Below, one piece after another: positions 1 to 6,434 of a stretch of DNA of 7,240 nt. The stretch is from assembly GCA_934630485.1 (NCBI GenBank), contig CAKTWD010000083.1:1-7240 (forward strand). Reading direction: 5' to 3'. Positions within the stretch are counted from its first letter, which is position 1; every line of letters starts with the position of its first letter. The DNA is from an uncultured Eggerthellaceae bacterium. Its GTDB lineage: Bacteria; Actinomycetota; Coriobacteriia; Coriobacteriales; Eggerthellaceae. The position numbers and the translations under genes were made by a program. The notes under the pieces were generated by a model. It was not told the DNA's origin and did not search any database. It saw only the letters and a program-made list of their open reading frames with translations.

Positions 1-63
1 ACTACATACTATGTCGTTAAAGGGTTTCAGGGAATGCGCGAAGCCCAAAGAGCTGCTAGGTAG
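1..63 (+). CDS. C-terminal end of an unidentified upstream gene (partial)
   Basis: Frame 1 is open from the window edge and encodes 20 residues, ending in a basic helix-like stretch (KGFQGMREAQRAAR), then stops at TAG 61-63. The visible part is too short to name a family. It is called coding because its stop lies inside the ribosome binding site of the next gene with only 7 nt before the next ATG, the tight spacing seen between the other genes here. A competing open frame that ends at TGA 68-70 cannot be excluded, but its translation looks less protein-like. Confidence 0.45.
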   Translation, partial: TTYYVVKGFQGMREAQRAAR

Positions 64-64
64 G
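58..64 (+). promoter_or_regulatory. Shine-Dalgarno site of the VanW-family gene, overlapping the upstream stop codon
   Basis: AGGTAGG lies 6 nt before ATG 71 and contains the TAG stop of the preceding frame. The spacing is good and supports ATG 71 as the true start of the long Ser/Arg-rich protein. The overlap with a stop codon suggests translational coupling to the upstream gene; the coupling is inferred. Confidence 0.65.
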
Positions 65-70
65 TTGTGA

Positions 71-2719
71 ATGGCAACCGACCCTTTTAATTTCGACCAT
101 TCGGGGCGCGACCCATACCGCAGCTCTCGTAGTTCGGATAATCGAAGCGTTCGTAATGGGCGGGTCTCTGGATCGCCAGCGCGTTCTTCTATATCCCAAT
201 CGTCATCAAGTCGGTCGCGCAGAGACGGCTTAGAGCGCGGCCAGCGTTGTGCAACCCCGCGCGCCTCACGGCCAGTGAGCTCGCGATCGGGCAGTTCTCG
301 CTCGCAAAACGCAGCTGCTTCATCCCGTCAGGGGGCGTCTTCGGTTTCTCGATCTCATTCTACTTCTAGGTCGGGAGCTTCCTCAACTCGTTCTCAAAGC
401 CAAGGGACGCGACGCAAATCGTCCTCTGCTGGCATTGTATCGTCTTCTTCTCGCGCGAGTCAACGCGGTTCTGCCAGCTCGACCTTGCGTGCTTATCAGC
501 GGAATTCGTCTGCTTCTGCCATGCGTGCCGGCTCGCGTTCGTCTTCTGCTTCTAACTCTCGTTCTCGCAGCCGTACAGCTTCTCATCAAAATTCCAGGCA
601 AGGGTCGTCTATCATGCCTTCGCTTTGGGGGGGCTCTGATGTCAACAAGACTTCAGCGCGAGGTAAGAAGCATGCGAAACGTGCTGACTCTTCAGAAAAT
701 ATTTTCTTGAATGTTGGCAGGGCTGTTGGATCTGTCTTGATATTTCTTTTGTCGTCTATTGGACGGCTTTTTGCAACGGTGTTCGGCGCCTTTTTCAACC
801 TTGTACGGGGCAGTCGGGTTGCTTTGATTTCTTGCGTTGTCGTCTTGGTGCTTGCTCTGGGCGTAGGCATCGATACCCGTGTGAATTGGGGTAAAGCCTA
901 CGCTGGCGTAACTGTTGGCGGTGTCGACGTTTCGGGCATGAACTCCAAACAGATCAAGGACGCTCTTAGCACCGAGTTCGATCAGAAAATGACAGATACC
1001 ACTGTGACCATCTTCGCAAATGAAGATGCTCGTTCATACGTCAACGACGCCATCGCTCAGGCAGAAGACCGCGCTCAGGCGGAACAGCTTTCTGTCGATC
1101 AGGCCCGCTTGAATAATCAGCTTTGGACGACGAGCCCTCATGAATTGGGTGGTTCCATTGATTATGACAACCTTGCCGAACGCGCGATCTCGGTTGGTAG
1201 GGGCGATGGTGGGTTGTTCGCTCGTCTTGCCTCCCAATTCAAAGGCCACGATGTCCAAGTGGAAATTGCCTTTGATGAAACTCAAGTGGAGCATCTTGCT
1301 CAGAAGATCGACGACACCCTTGGCGATCCGCGCATCGATGCTGATATTTCCATCTCCAACGGTTGGGCTGCCGCTAATTACGGTCATGATGGCATGATGG
1401 TCAATCGTTCAACTTTGGCTGACAAGATTTCGACGCTTGTTTTGGATGACTCCGACGATGACGCGTTTATCGCGCAAGTCGAGTCTGCTCCGGCGCGTAC
1501 GACGTACGAGCAGGCCGATCAACTGGCTCGAGCTCTTAATGTCGCCATTGCTGATGGCGCTGTGTTCTCGTACGGGAATTCAAAATGGACCGCTAGTTCC
1601 GTAACGCTCGGTACATGGATTTCGACCACTATCGAAAAGAATGGCAACTCGTGGAGCATTGTTCCCTATATTCAGGCTGACGTGGCTAAACCCCAGATCA
1701 TGAAAGGGATTCTTGAAAGCTCGAAGATCGATCCGGTTGCTATCTCGTTCGATAAATCCACTGATGGGGCCATTAGCGTGCACACTGACAGCGATTCGAA
1801 GATCCCCGATGTTGCGGATGCTGCTTCGAATTTGAATGAGTCCTTGTTCGGTTCGAAGGGCAAGTTTGAGAAGGGAACGTCGGGTTCCGCCATCGAGGTT
1901 GCGGTATCCGATACTACCGTTGAGCCGACTATGACTTTGGACGATGCGCTTTCCACCGGCTTAGTCACAGCGGTTGGTTCGTATACAACTGAATACTCAA
2001 CTTATTCCGGCACCGAGTCGCGAAATCATAACATTCATCTTGCCGCCGACCTTATCAACGATTCCATTGTCAAGGCCAACGGTGGTCGCTGGAGCTTCAA
2101 CGATGTCGCTGGTGACTGCAACGAGGAGCGTGGTTTCCAGGCTGCAGGTACCATCATCGATGGGCAGTATGTCGATAACATCGGGGGTGGCATTTGTCAG
2201 GTTGCCACCACGGTGTTCAACGCCGTTTACGAATCCGGTCTTGATATCGTCGAGCGACACAATCACTCGCTCTATTTGTCCAGCTATCCTGCAGGCCGCG
2301 ATGCTGCAGTTAGTTATCCCGATCTTCAGCTTGTTTGGGCTGATGAAACCGATAGCGACGTCCTGCTTAAGGCTACTTATACCGAGTCGAGCATTACCGT
2401 GACCTTGTACAGCGCCCCGCTTGATTACTCTGTCTCGACTGAAGTTGGAGAGTGGTCGGAGGGCGAAAAATACGAGACCATCAAGAAAGAAGACGCATCG
2501 TTGGCGAAAGGCCAGTCGTACGTCAAGACGCATGGTCAAGATGGACGCTCTATTACAGTGGTTCGCTATGTGAATGACTCGACGGGAGCCGTTGTCAAGA
2601 CCAATTCATTCGTCTCGAATTACGATCCTTTGAACGAGGTTGTGGTTCAAGGTCCGGGAACCGAAGACGATGACGAAGACAGCAAGAATTCTGATTCTAA
2701 AAAGAAGGCTAACAGCTAA
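71..2719 (+). CDS. VanW-family membrane-anchored cell-wall protein with Ser/Arg-rich cytoplasmic tail
   Basis: This 882-residue protein is probably anchored in the membrane with most of its mass outside the cell. Residues 11-180 are a Ser/Arg-rich low-complexity tail, and residues 190-205 are Lys/Arg-rich. Two hydrophobic stretches follow, at about 219-245 and 249-267; the second is the better transmembrane helix. Two PG_binding_4-like repeats (about 280-475 and 485-625, with the GGVDVSGM motif near 283-290) lead into a VanW domain at about 636-781. Its hallmarks are GGRWSFNDVAG (671-681), GGGICQVATTVFNAVY (705-720) and ERHNHS (728-733). A G5-like segment follows (about 800-863), then an Asp/Glu- and Lys-rich end. 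VanW takes its name from vancomycin-resistance clusters, but its biochemical role is unsettled and nothing here points to glycopeptide resistance. The PG_binding_4 repeats and G5-like part suggest contact with peptidoglycan. The carboxypeptidase gene follows after a short gap. ATG 71 has a well-placed ribosome binding site. The family call is firm; the function is not. Confidence 0.9.
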   Translation: MATDPFNFDHSGRDPYRSSRSSDNRSVRNGRVSGSPARSSISQSSSSRSRRDGLERGQRCATPRASRPVSSRSGSSRSQNAAASSRQGASSVSRSHSTSRSGASSTRSQSQGTRRKSSSAGIVSSSSRASQRGSASSTLRAYQRNSSASAMRAGSRSSSASNSRSRSRTASHQNSRQGSSIMPSLWGGSDVNKTSARGKKHAKRADSSENIFLNVGRAVGSVLIFLLSSIGRLFATVFGAFFNLVRGSRVALISCVVVLVLALGVGIDTRVNWGKAYAGVTVGGVDVSGMNSKQIKDALSTEFDQKMTDTTVTIFANEDARSYVNDAIAQAEDRAQAEQLSVDQARLNNQLWTTSPHELGGSIDYDNLAERAISVGRGDGGLFARLASQFKGHDVQVEIAFDETQVEHLAQKIDDTLGDPRIDADISISNGWAAANYGHDGMMVNRSTLADKISTLVLDDSDDDAFIAQVESAPARTTYEQADQLARALNVAIADGAVFSYGNSKWTASSVTLGTWISTTIEKNGNSWSIVPYIQADVAKPQIMKGILESSKIDPVAISFDKSTDGAISVHTDSDSKIPDVADAASNLNESLFGSKGKFEKGTSGSAIEVAVSDTTVEPTMTLDDALSTGLVTAVGSYTTEYSTYSGTESRNHNIHLAADLINDSIVKANGGRWSFNDVAGDCNEERGFQAAGTIIDGQYVDNIGGGICQVATTVFNAVYESGLDIVERHNHSLYLSSYPAGRDAAVSYPDLQLVWADETDSDVLLKATYTESSITVTLYSAPLDYSVSTEVGEWSEGEKYETIKKEDASLAKGQSYVKTHGQDGRSITVVRYVNDSTGAVVKTNSFVSNYDPLNEVVVQGPGTEDDDEDSKNSDSKKKANS
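101..610 (+). other. Segment encoding the Ser/Arg-rich low-complexity tail
   Basis: By hand count, codons 11-180 of the VanW-family gene encode about 62 serines and 32 arginines in 170 residues. There is a single lysine, four acidic residues, and almost no hydrophobic residues. Serine is written with both codon families (TCN and AGY) and the DNA shows no clear tandem repeat, so the composition appears to be kept at the protein level and is not a recent repeat expansion. The stretch should be disordered, strongly positive and cytoplasmic, since it precedes the membrane anchor. Anionic lipid, nucleic acid or phospho-dependent partner binding are all possible; none is shown. Confidence 0.8.
600..616 (+). 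promoter_or_regulatory. Possible internal translation start of a tail-less VanW isoform
   Basis: AAGGG at 600-604 lies 9 nt before an in-frame ATG at 614 (Met182 of the long protein). Initiation there would give a 701-residue product with the basic linker, membrane segments and extracellular domains but without the Ser/Arg-rich tail. The position exactly at the tail boundary is suggestive. A five-base purine match can easily arise by chance, so this is only a candidate. Confidence 0.25.
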
Positions 2720-2731
2720 ATCCGACATGAC

Positions 2732-2739
2732 AGGGGAGG
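2732..2739 (+). promoter_or_regulatory. Strong Shine-Dalgarno site choosing the carboxypeptidase start
   Basis: AGGGGAGG is followed by three closely packed in-frame start codons: GTG 2741, ATG 2744 and ATG 2750. The spacers are 1, 4 and 10 nt. The GTG is too close to be likely. ATG 2744 and ATG 2750 are both workable and give proteins differing by two residues ahead of the signal peptide. Confidence 0.75.
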
Positions 2740-2743
2740 CGTG

Positions 2744-4168
2744 ATGACAATGATTTCGAGGGAACGTTCGCAATCATCCCTGATTGCGGTTCAGTTGAAC
2801 CGCGTGCTGAATATCGCGATGGCTGCGGTATTGTCGTTTGCTGTTTCGTTGATCCTGACGTCGCCGGCGTTTGCTGAGGTTCGTAAGGCCGACATCATCG
2901 GTGACTCCACGGTTGATTCTTTGGGGCTTACCGTTTCGGAGTGCCCGAATTTGGAATGCGATTACGCAATCTTGGCCGATTCGGATGGAAATGTTTACTT
3001 CCAGCGCGATGCGCAGACTGCTGCCCAAATCGCTTCCATCACCAAAGTTATGACGGCTATCGTGGCTTGTGAAAACGTCGAACCAGATACCATCATTACT
3101 GTGAGTGCTAAGGCTGCTTCCATTGGCGAGTCTTCCGCTGGCTTGCAGGAGGGCGACAAGATGGATTTCGACACCGCTTTGAAAGCCCTGCTTGTTCCAT
3201 CGGGCAACGATGCTGCCGTTGCTTTGGCTGAAACCGTTGGTGCTCAGATGATTGAGAAGGACAGCTCGTTAGGGACTGATCCCCAACAGGTTTTCGTCGA
3301 TGCAATGAACAAGAAGGCAGCATCTTTGGGTCTTGAAGATACTGTTTACGAGAATCCCCATGGCCTTGACGATGATGAGTTCAGAGGTGATCTTCATAGC
3401 ACCGCTGAAGATCAGCTGGCCGTTGCCCGCTATGCCATGTCCATCTCGAAGATCCGCAATATTGTCGGTGGGGGTTCGACCACCATCATCGTCCAGCGCG
3501 GAAGCGCTGCCGAGCAGATCGAGCTCAAAACAACCGATGGCCTGCTCGAGATGTACTCCCATACCATTGGCATCAAGACCGGTGAAACCCTTGCGGCTGG
3601 ACCTTCGTTCATGGGCGCAGCTAACAACGGTGATATCGAGCTGTATGCGATCGTTCTTCACTCGACCGATGCCATGCAGCGTTTCTATGATGCTAAAGAG
3701 CTGTTCACCTGGGGATATCAGCATATCATTGACATCCAGCTAGCTAACAGCGCCGTATCAGCGCAAATGACGGTGAATGGCTCCGAAAAGCAAGTTCCTG
3801 TTCTTGCCGAGGCGAGCTTATCTGCTTGGACCGACAAGACCGTCAAGGTCACGCTCGAGGATCCCGACGAGAAATTGCGGGTGTTCGACCTGTTTGGAAA
3901 TGTGAACCAGACGATTCAGCTCAATGATATTTCTGGTAGTGTGAAAGCGGGACAACGTGTGGGAACCATTACGTTCAAGCAACATAATGCAGTAATCGCC
4001 ACACGTGATCTCGTTGCTTGCGAAGATGTTGCGGCTCCTGACTTCATGCAGTCGGTGTCCATCTGGTGGACGCGATTGACCGCTGGTTTGACAGGTGCTC
4101 AAACCGAAGCCGAAGATGTTTACTATGCAACTATGCCCATTGTGAAGGACAATACGCAGGCAGCCTGA
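2744..4168 (+). CDS. D-alanyl-D-alanine carboxypeptidase (penicillin-binding protein, peptidase family S11)
   Basis: This is a secreted low-molecular-weight penicillin-binding protein that should remove the terminal D-alanine from peptidoglycan stem pentapeptides and so limit cross-linking. Numbered from ATG 2744 (474 residues), it has a basic N-terminus, a hydrophobic signal core at about 21-39, and a likely signal peptidase I site after AFA (42-44). The serine-peptidase motifs are all intact: SITK with nucleophile Ser98 and Lys101, SGN at 153-155, and KTG at 278-280 in the typical IGIKTGET setting. A beta-rich PBP5 C-terminal-like domain covers about 335-425. The end has no clear transmembrane helix; a short amphipathic stretch with two tryptophans (about 434-449) could hold the enzyme to the outer membrane leaflet, as the C-terminal helix of PBP5 does. 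GTG 2741 and ATG 2750 are alternative starts. It lies 24 nt after the VanW-family gene and 25 nt before the FHA gene, which suggests co-expression. It is DacA/DacF-like, but the exact paralogue cannot be told. Confidence 0.93.
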   Translation: MTMISRERSQSSLIAVQLNRVLNIAMAAVLSFAVSLILTSPAFAEVRKADIIGDSTVDSLGLTVSECPNLECDYAILADSDGNVYFQRDAQTAAQIASITKVMTAIVACENVEPDTIITVSAKAASIGESSAGLQEGDKMDFDTALKALLVPSGNDAAVALAETVGAQMIEKDSSLGTDPQQVFVDAMNKKAASLGLEDTVYENPHGLDDDEFRGDLHSTAEDQLAVARYAMSISKIRNIVGGGSTTIIVQRGSAAEQIELKTTDGLLEMYSHTIGIKTGETLAAGPSFMGAANNGDIELYAIVLHSTDAMQRFYDAKELFTWGYQHIIDIQLANSAVSAQMTVNGSEKQVPVLAEASLSAWTDKTVKVTLEDPDEKLRVFDLFGNVNQTIQLNDISGSVKAGQRVGTITFKQHNAVIATRDLVACEDVAAPDFMQSVSIWWTRLTAGLTGAQTEAEDVYYATMPIVKDNTQAA

Positions 4169-4193
4169 CGATAATCGAAAGGGGAGTGGTCCC

Positions 4194-4634
4194 ATGTCTC
4201 AACAGTGCCCTATTTGTGGCTCGGAATTCGAAGATGGTTTGGCTGTATGCCCGTCTTGCGGCTTCAGGATGATTGAGGCGACACAGGGTTTCAAGCCTGT
4301 TGAGTTTGGTCTTAACGAGTTCTCTGATCTTGTTTCCAAGCCGCACGCTTATTTCTTCCGGATCGTACGTGGTCCTCAGACCGGAGTCGAGCTGGAGCTG
4401 AAGGAAGGCATTCTTACGATCGGCCGTGATCCTAGTTGCGATTTGTTCTTGAACGACACCACGGTATCGCGTTTGCATGCTCGCATCGAGGTTGGCGGTA
4501 AAGGCGTGGTCATCACCGATCAGAATTCCTTCAATGGGGTTTGGGTTAACAACAAGAGCGTCGCGTCTCGTGTTCTCGCTGACGGCGATATCGTTCAAAT
4601 CGGAGTATTCTGTTTGCTTTATCAGGAGCGTTAG
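4194..4634 (+). CDS. Zinc-ribbon and FHA domain protein
   Basis: This is a 146-residue cytoplasmic protein without signal peptide or membrane segment. The N-terminus carries two CxxC pairs (Cys5/Cys8 and Cys19/Cys22) typical of a small zinc ribbon. A linker of about 30 residues leads to an FHA domain at about 55-144. The FHA phosphothreonine-binding signature is present: Gly77-Arg78, the SRLHA motif (Ser92, Arg93, His95) and Asn114-Gly115 before a further Asn119. FHA domains bind phosphothreonine peptides, so a Ser/Thr kinase such as a PknB-type enzyme is expected elsewhere in the genome; none is in this window. ATG 4194 is preceded by AAAGGGGAG (4178-4186) with a 7 nt spacer. Its place directly after two envelope genes suggests a role in kinase-linked cell-wall or division control; that is inference. 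Similar small zinc-ribbon/FHA proteins are common in actinobacteria and their partners are mostly unknown. Confidence 0.88.
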   Translation: MSQQCPICGSEFEDGLAVCPSCGFRMIEATQGFKPVEFGLNEFSDLVSKPHAYFFRIVRGPQTGVELELKEGILTIGRDPSCDLFLNDTTVSRLHARIEVGGKGVVITDQNSFNGVWVNNKSVASRVLADGDIVQIGVFCLLYQER

Positions 4635-4642
4635 ATTAGCGA

Positions 4643-4658
4643 AGCCGGCTTTACGGCT
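4643..4658 (+). other. Small inverted repeat between the FHA gene and iorA
   Basis: AGCCG (4643-4647) and CGGCT (4654-4658) can form a 5-bp stem with a 6-nt loop in the 40-nt gap, the longest gap in the window. No T-run follows, and the iorA ribosome binding site starts a few bases later. It is not a convincing intrinsic terminator; it could be a weak RNA hairpin or chance. Confidence 0.2.
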
Positions 4659-4674
4659 GTGAAGAGGGGACGAC

Positions 4675-6432
4675 ATGGATAAGATTTTGATGTCCGGCAA
4701 CGAGGCGATTGCGCGCGGCGCTTGGGAAGCGGGTGCTAAGATCGGCGTTGCTTACCCGGGCACTCCGTCAACCGAGACCCTCGAGACGTTCGCTCGCATG
4801 GACGACGTCTATGCTGAATGGAGCACCAACGAAAAGGTTGCTGTGGAAGTCGGTCTAGGCGCTTCTGCTGCTGGCTCGCGTGTTCTGGCAACGATGAAGA
4901 TGGTTGGCGTGAATGTTGCGGCCGACTTGTTGTATACCGCCGCGTACACGGGAGTGAATGGCGGCTTTGTTATTCTTGCTGCAGACGATCCTGGTATGTA
5001 TTCCTCTCAGAATGAGCAGGATTCTCATTGGCATGCGCAAGGTGCGCATATTCCTATCGTCGATCCCTCTGATGCTCAAGAGGCGTTGGATTTCACGAAG
5101 CAAGCTTATGAGTGGTCTGAGCAGTTCGACGTGCCGTTTTTTGTCAGGTCGACCGTTCGTGTTTCCCATACGCGAACGCTAGTCGAAACCGGTGATCGGG
5201 TTTCTTTTGAGTCTAAGCCGTACGAAACCGACCCTGCAAAATGGGTTATGATGCCCGCTTATGCAAAACCCCGCCGCAAGGTTCAGCTCGATCGTATCGA
5301 CAAACTTTCTGCATGGGCTGAAGAATGCCCGATCAATAAGGAAATCGTCCATTCCGATGAGATCGGTGTCATTTGTTCTGGCGCAGTTTACCAACATGTG
5401 ATCGAGGCATTGCCTCATGCTTCGGTTTTCAAACTTGGTTTGACTTGGCCTCTTCCTGCAAATGCGCTTGGCTCTTTTGCTTCCAAGGTTAAAGAGGTTT
5501 ACGTAATCGAGGAAGCATCTGAATATCTTACGACTCAGGTGCGCGCTTTGGGCATCGAACTCTCCGCTCCTAAGAACCCGCTACCTCGTGATGGCGAATT
5601 AACGCCCGGCCTCATCCGTCAGGCGTTCGGTATTTCTGTACCCGAACACGCCGATGCTCCTGCCGATCTTCCCGGTCGCCCGCCTGCGCTTTGCGCTGGG
5701 TGCCCGCATCGTCTTGTTTTCAAGGAACTGTCGCGTATCAAGGCGATCGTCACCGGCGACATTGGCTGTTATACCCTCGGCGCTCTTCCTCCTCTTGCCG
5801 CAATGGATACCTGTGTCGACATGGGTGCATCGGTTTCGATGTCCCATGGTTTCGAGCTTGCTCTTGCGAATTCCGACCATCGTCCTGTTGTGGCGGTTAT
5901 CGGCGATTCGACGTTTGCTCACTCGGGATTGTCTTCCTTAATCTCCACGGTTTATAACAAGGGTTGCGGAACAGTCTGTATTCTTGATAACCGTACTACT
6001 GCGATGACTGGTCGTCAGGGTAATCCGTTTAATGGCCAGACGCTGCAGAAACGTCCTTCTCGTGAGTTGGATCTTATGAGCGTTTTAAACGCAATTGGCG
6101 TTGATAACACGCTTCAAGTTGACCCACACGATATGAAAGCCGTTCGAGACGCATTGGCTGTTGCCACGAAGGATCAGGCGGATGAGCTTACCGTCATCGT
6201 TTTCAAGGCTCCGTGCCAATTAATCGATCGAATTCAGAAATCTGCATTCCATGTTGCTGATTCCTGCCGTGGTTGCAAGATCTGCACGGGGCTTGGTTGC
6301 CCCGCAATTTCTTTCGACAAAGAAACCAACAGGGCAGAGATCGATGTCATTCAGTGCTGTGGTTGCGGTCAATGTTCGCAGTACTGTCCGTTCGGCGCAA
6401 TTGTTCAGCACTCTGAAAGCGAAGAGGCGTAA
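4675..6432 (+). CDS. iorA: Indolepyruvate:ferredoxin oxidoreductase, alpha subunit
   Basis: This is the thiamine-diphosphate subunit of an oxygen-sensitive cytoplasmic enzyme that converts indolepyruvate and related aryl-pyruvates plus CoA to aryl-acetyl-CoA, CO2 and reduced ferredoxin, in fermentative breakdown of aromatic amino acids. The 585 residues fit the family length. The N-terminal pyrimidine-binding domain shows AYPGTPSTE (26-34) and NEKVAVEVG (52-60), where Glu58 is a good candidate for the cofactor-activating glutamate. The CAGCPHR motif (340-346) is typical of IorA. The pyrophosphate-binding domain shows GDSTFAHSG (410-418), the family version of GDG, through Asp438-Asn439 and TGRQGNP (445-451). 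The C-terminus holds two ferredoxin-type cysteine clusters: Cys531/534/537/542, and Cys561/564/567/571 with an extra Cys562. Together they predict two [4Fe-4S] centres. ATG 4675 follows GAGGGGA with a short spacer. iorB starts 2 nt after the stop. Substrate preference among aryl-pyruvates cannot be read from the sequence. Confidence 0.95.
   Translation: MDKILMSGNEAIARGAWEAGAKIGVAYPGTPSTETLETFARMDDVYAEWSTNEKVAVEVGLGASAAGSRVLATMKMVGVNVAADLLYTAAYTGVNGGFVILAADDPGMYSSQNEQDSHWHAQGAHIPIVDPSDAQEALDFTKQAYEWSEQFDVPFFVRSTVRVSHTRTLVETGDRVSFESKPYETDPAKWVMMPAYAKPRRKVQLDRIDKLSAWAEECPINKEIVHSDEIGVICSGAVYQHVIEALPHASVFKLGLTWPLPANALGSFASKVKEVYVIEEASEYLTTQVRALGIELSAPKNPLPRDGELTPGLIRQAFGISVPEHADAPADLPGRPPALCAGCPHRLVFKELSRIKAIVTGDIGCYTLGALPPLAAMDTCVDMGASVSMSHGFELALANSDHRPVVAVIGDSTFAHSGLSSLISTVYNKGCGTVCILDNRTTAMTGRQGNPFNGQTLQKRPSRELDLMSVLNAIGVDNTLQVDPHDMKAVRDALAVATKDQADELTVIVFKAPCQLIDRIQKSAFHVADSCRGCKICTGLGCPAISFDKETNRAEIDVIQCCGCGQCSQYCPFGAIVQHSESEEA
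6423..6427 (+). promoter_or_regulatory. iorB Shine-Dalgarno site within the end of iorA
   Basis: AGAGG lies inside the last codons of iorA, 7 nt before ATG 6435. With the iorA stop at 6430-6432 only 2 nt from the iorB start, the two subunits are probably translationally coupled, which would suit equal production. Confidence 0.6.
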
Positions 6433-6434
6433 AA

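Noticed and set aside
383..601. Reverse-strand open frame rich in Arg and Thr opposite the Ser/Arg tail
   Set aside because: Its composition is the antisense reading of Ser/Arg codons, and it lies wholly inside a well-supported gene with a strong ribosome binding site.
101..610. Tandem DNA repeat or recent repeat expansion
   Set aside because: Serine and arginine codons vary throughout and no fixed period is visible, so only the protein composition is repetitive.
1997..2539. 180-codon reverse-strand open frame opposite the VanW domain
   Set aside because: The + strand here encodes the highly conserved VanW motifs. The reverse product shows no recognisable domain and is a shadow of codon use.
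71..2719. Vancomycin-resistance determinant
   Set aside because: The VanW domain name is historical. No vanH, vanA/B-type ligase, vanX or two-component regulator is present, and the adjacent carboxypeptidase is an S11 housekeeping type, not a VanY metallo-enzyme.
4643..4658. Intrinsic terminator between the FHA gene and iorA
   Set aside because: The stem is only 5 bp and no T-run follows. It is kept only as a low-confidence inverted repeat.
4131..4700. 189-codon reverse-strand open frame opposite the FHA gene
   Set aside because: The + strand zinc ribbon and FHA signature are clear, and the reverse product resembles no family I know.
5880..6000. Defective thiamine-binding motif in IorA because GDS replaces GDG
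   Set aside because: Serine at this position is normal in the IorA family, and the rest of the motif through Asp438-Asn439 is intact.
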